Source: Holophaga sp.
GTDB taxonomy: Bacteria; Acidobacteriota; Holophagae; Holophagales; Holophagaceae
Direction: 5' to 3'
Assembly: GCA_031292735.1 (NCBI GenBank)
Contig: JARLGP010000008.1
Coordinates: forward strand, 1-7,870
DNA length: 7,870 nt
Made by a program: the position numbers and the translations under genes. How positions within the stretch are numbered: the first letter of the stretch is position 1; every line of letters begins with the position of its first letter. Below are positions 5,999 to 7,870 of the stretch, piece after piece. Under the pieces are notes generated by a model. It searched no databases. It was not told the DNA's origin and worked only from the letters and a program-made list of their open reading frames with translations.

Positions 5999-6879
5999 GG
6001 CCCGACGCCCAGTCGCCGGAAGGCGGTGTCCGGCGGCTCCAGGTCGGGGTCCCAGGTGGGCAGCGCCGGCCACTGGTTGCGGAAGAAGGTGCCCTGGCGC
6101 TTGGCGTAGGCCTGGGTCTCCTGGATGATCCTGGCCGTGCCGCCGGGGCCGTCCAGCAGGATCCCGTAGCCCAGCGGGCGCAGCCGGCGCAGCTCGGGCT
6201 CCAGCCCCGCCGCGCGCAGCCGTTCCACCTCCGCCGGCCAGCCCTGGGCCAGCATCTGCCTCACCCGGGCGGCCACCCGCAGCCGCTGCCGCTCCCGGGA
6301 CGGCAGCACCAGCAGCGCGCGCCAGCCTTCGGGCAGCCCGCGGCGGGTGCCGTCCAGCAGCTGGGAGGCCCGGCGGCCGGTGGCCAGGTGCAGGGCCAGG
6401 GCACGCTGGACCCGCGAACGGTCGTTGCGGTGCAGGGCCGCGGCCCGCACCGGGTCCACCGCGGCCAGGAAGCGGTGCAGCGCCGGCCCGCCCAGCAGGT
6501 CCGCCCAGCGGCGCACCTTGGCGGTGAGCGCCTCGGGCACCTCGGGCAGATCGCTCAGCTGGTCCCAGATGCCCCTCAGGTACAGTCCCGACCCGGTCAC
6601 CAGCACCGGGTTCGGCACTTGCAGCCAGCCGCGCGCCAGGGCGCCGAAGCTGGCGGGGTTCACCTGGGCCGAAAGGGGGAGCAGGCCGTAGCCCAGGTGC
6701 GGCACCCCGCCCTGTTCGTCGTCCCGGGGCTGGCCGGTGCCCACCGGCAGCTCCCGGTAGGCCTGGAACGGGTCGCCGTTGACCACCGCGCCGCCGATGC
6801 TCCGGGCCAGCGCCACCGCCAGGGCCGACTTGCCGGAGGCGGTGGGGCCGAGGATGGCGATCCTGCCGAAGTCAGGCAT
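5995..6879 (-). CDS. miaA: tRNA dimethylallyltransferase MiaA
   Basis: 294 residues, slightly short of the usual ~300-316. MiaA transfers a dimethylallyl group from DMAPP to A37 of tRNAs reading UNN codons, supporting accurate decoding. Residues 11-18 are the P-loop G-P-T-A-S-G-K-S. 'N-G-D36-P-F-Q39-A-Y41...V-G-T-G-Q-P' (34-51) corresponds to the usual 'S-A-D-S-x-Q-V-Y...I-G-T-A-K-P' substrate/catalytic loop, with the Asp kept but neighbours changed. P60-H61, T95-G-S-G-L-Y100, 'H-R-N-D-R-S-R-V-Q-R-A-L' (150-161), 'P-L-G-Y-G' (235-239) and the tRNA-contacting 'T-Q-x-Y-A-K-R-Q-x-T-F-F-R' (255-267) all match the family. The start follows GGGAGGA closely and overlaps the previous gene by 8 bases, so it belongs to the purF operon. 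Confidence 0.95.
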   Translation of the reverse strand: MPDFGRIAILGPTASGKSALAVALARSIGGAVVNGDPFQAYRELPVGTGQPRDDEQGGVPHLGYGLLPLSAQVNPASFGALARGWLQVPNPVLVTGSGLYLRGIWDQLSDLPEVPEALTAKVRRWADLLGGPALHRFLAAVDPVRAAALHRNDRSRVQRALALHLATGRRASQLLDGTRRGLPEGWRALLVLPSRERQRLRVAARVRQMLAQGWPAEVERLRAAGLEPELRRLRPLGYGILLDGPGGTARIIQETQAYAKRQGTFFRNQWPALPTWDPDLEPPDTAFRRLGVGP

Positions 6880-7224
6880 CCGGGTCCTCCCGGTGGGCCT
6901 GGGGCAGCAGGACCAGGATCCGGGCGGCGGCGTCCCGGGCCAGCCGGGCCGCCTCCAGGGCGTGGACCAGGGCGTCCTCGGGAGCCTGGCCCAGGCTGAG
7001 CAGGGCCTCGCACTGGGCCTTGAGGCGGACCAGGTCCCCGCCGGGGTCGGGCAGCCCGGTCCCCGCCTGGATGATCTTCAGGAAGCAGCGGATCGCCGAA
7101 CAGGCCGAGGTGACCGCCGCCTTGGACCGCTCCGGCCCGCCGCGGATGGCCAGGGCCGCGGCCAGAAGCCTCAGCCCGTCCTCGAACACCGATTGCAGCG
7201 GGCCTTGCAGACCGGCCGGCTCGG

Positions 7225-7228
<4 letters not shown>
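6872..7228 (-). CDS. Unrecognised 118-residue helical protein between purF and miaA
   Basis: I do not recognise this protein. It is Ala/Leu-rich and probably all-helical: helices are likely at ~9-30, ~33-55, ~64-79 and ~84-110, separated by short Gly/Pro/Asp turns. This resembles a small four-helix bundle, loosely like HEPN-type proteins, but no R-x(4-6)-H catalytic motif is visible. It has three cysteines (C43, C48, C73), no signal peptide and no membrane segment. That it is real rests on context: its ATG overlaps the purF stop (ATGA, 7225-7228), its stop overlaps the miaA start by 8 bases, and a GGAAGG ribosome site stands 6 bases before the ATG. The neighbours are purine synthesis and tRNA modification, which do not fix its role. 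Confidence 0.78.

Positions 7229-7870
<642 letters not shown>

Overview
The window is GC-rich chromosomal DNA with tightly packed genes and very short gaps. It has two halves that meet tail to tail at about position 4880: everything left of that point reads on the + strand and everything right of it on the - strand. Gene content (bacterial flagellar hook genes, a periplasmic parvulin, an Fe-S type PurF, no mobile elements) points to a free-living, motile, diderm bacterium. The base composition, the hook-gene order and the MiaA subtype are compatible with Acidobacteriota of the Holophaga/Geothrix type, but this is an impression from sequence style, not a proven placement.

Left half, 1-2904: the end of a flagellar hook operon, fliK (only its C-terminal part is inside the window), flgD and flgE, with gaps of 42 and 15 bases. 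FliK measures hook length, FlgD is the cap/scaffold on which the hook is built, and FlgE is the hook subunit. A strong hairpin at 2919-2963 closes the operon.

Middle, 3040-4865: yidD (membrane protein insertion factor), then a di-iron hemerythrin protein of the ScdA/YtfE/RIC family, then plsC (lysophosphatidate acyltransferase). The hemerythrin and plsC genes overlap by 4 bases (GTGA) and are probably translationally coupled. The hemerythrin protein keeps the candidate iron ligands but has lost the Cys-Cys pair of its N-terminal ScdA domain. A perfect Crp-type palindrome (TGTGA-N6-TCACA) lies about 60 bases before its start. This trio is the most unusual part of the window.

Right half, 4900-7870 (- strand): in order of transcription, purF (C-terminal part only), an unrecognised 118-residue helical protein, miaA (tRNA dimethylallyltransferase), and a secreted parvulin-type peptidyl-prolyl isomerase. 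The first three overlap (ATGA, then an 8-base overlap) and form one operon. The isomerase follows after 69 bases and has its own plausible promoter overlapping the miaA stop.

I found no tRNA, rRNA, CRISPR, insertion sequence or defence system. No non-coding stretch exceeds about 140 bases. The candidate new biology is modest: a possibly redox/NO-responsive hemerythrin coupled to phospholipid synthesis.
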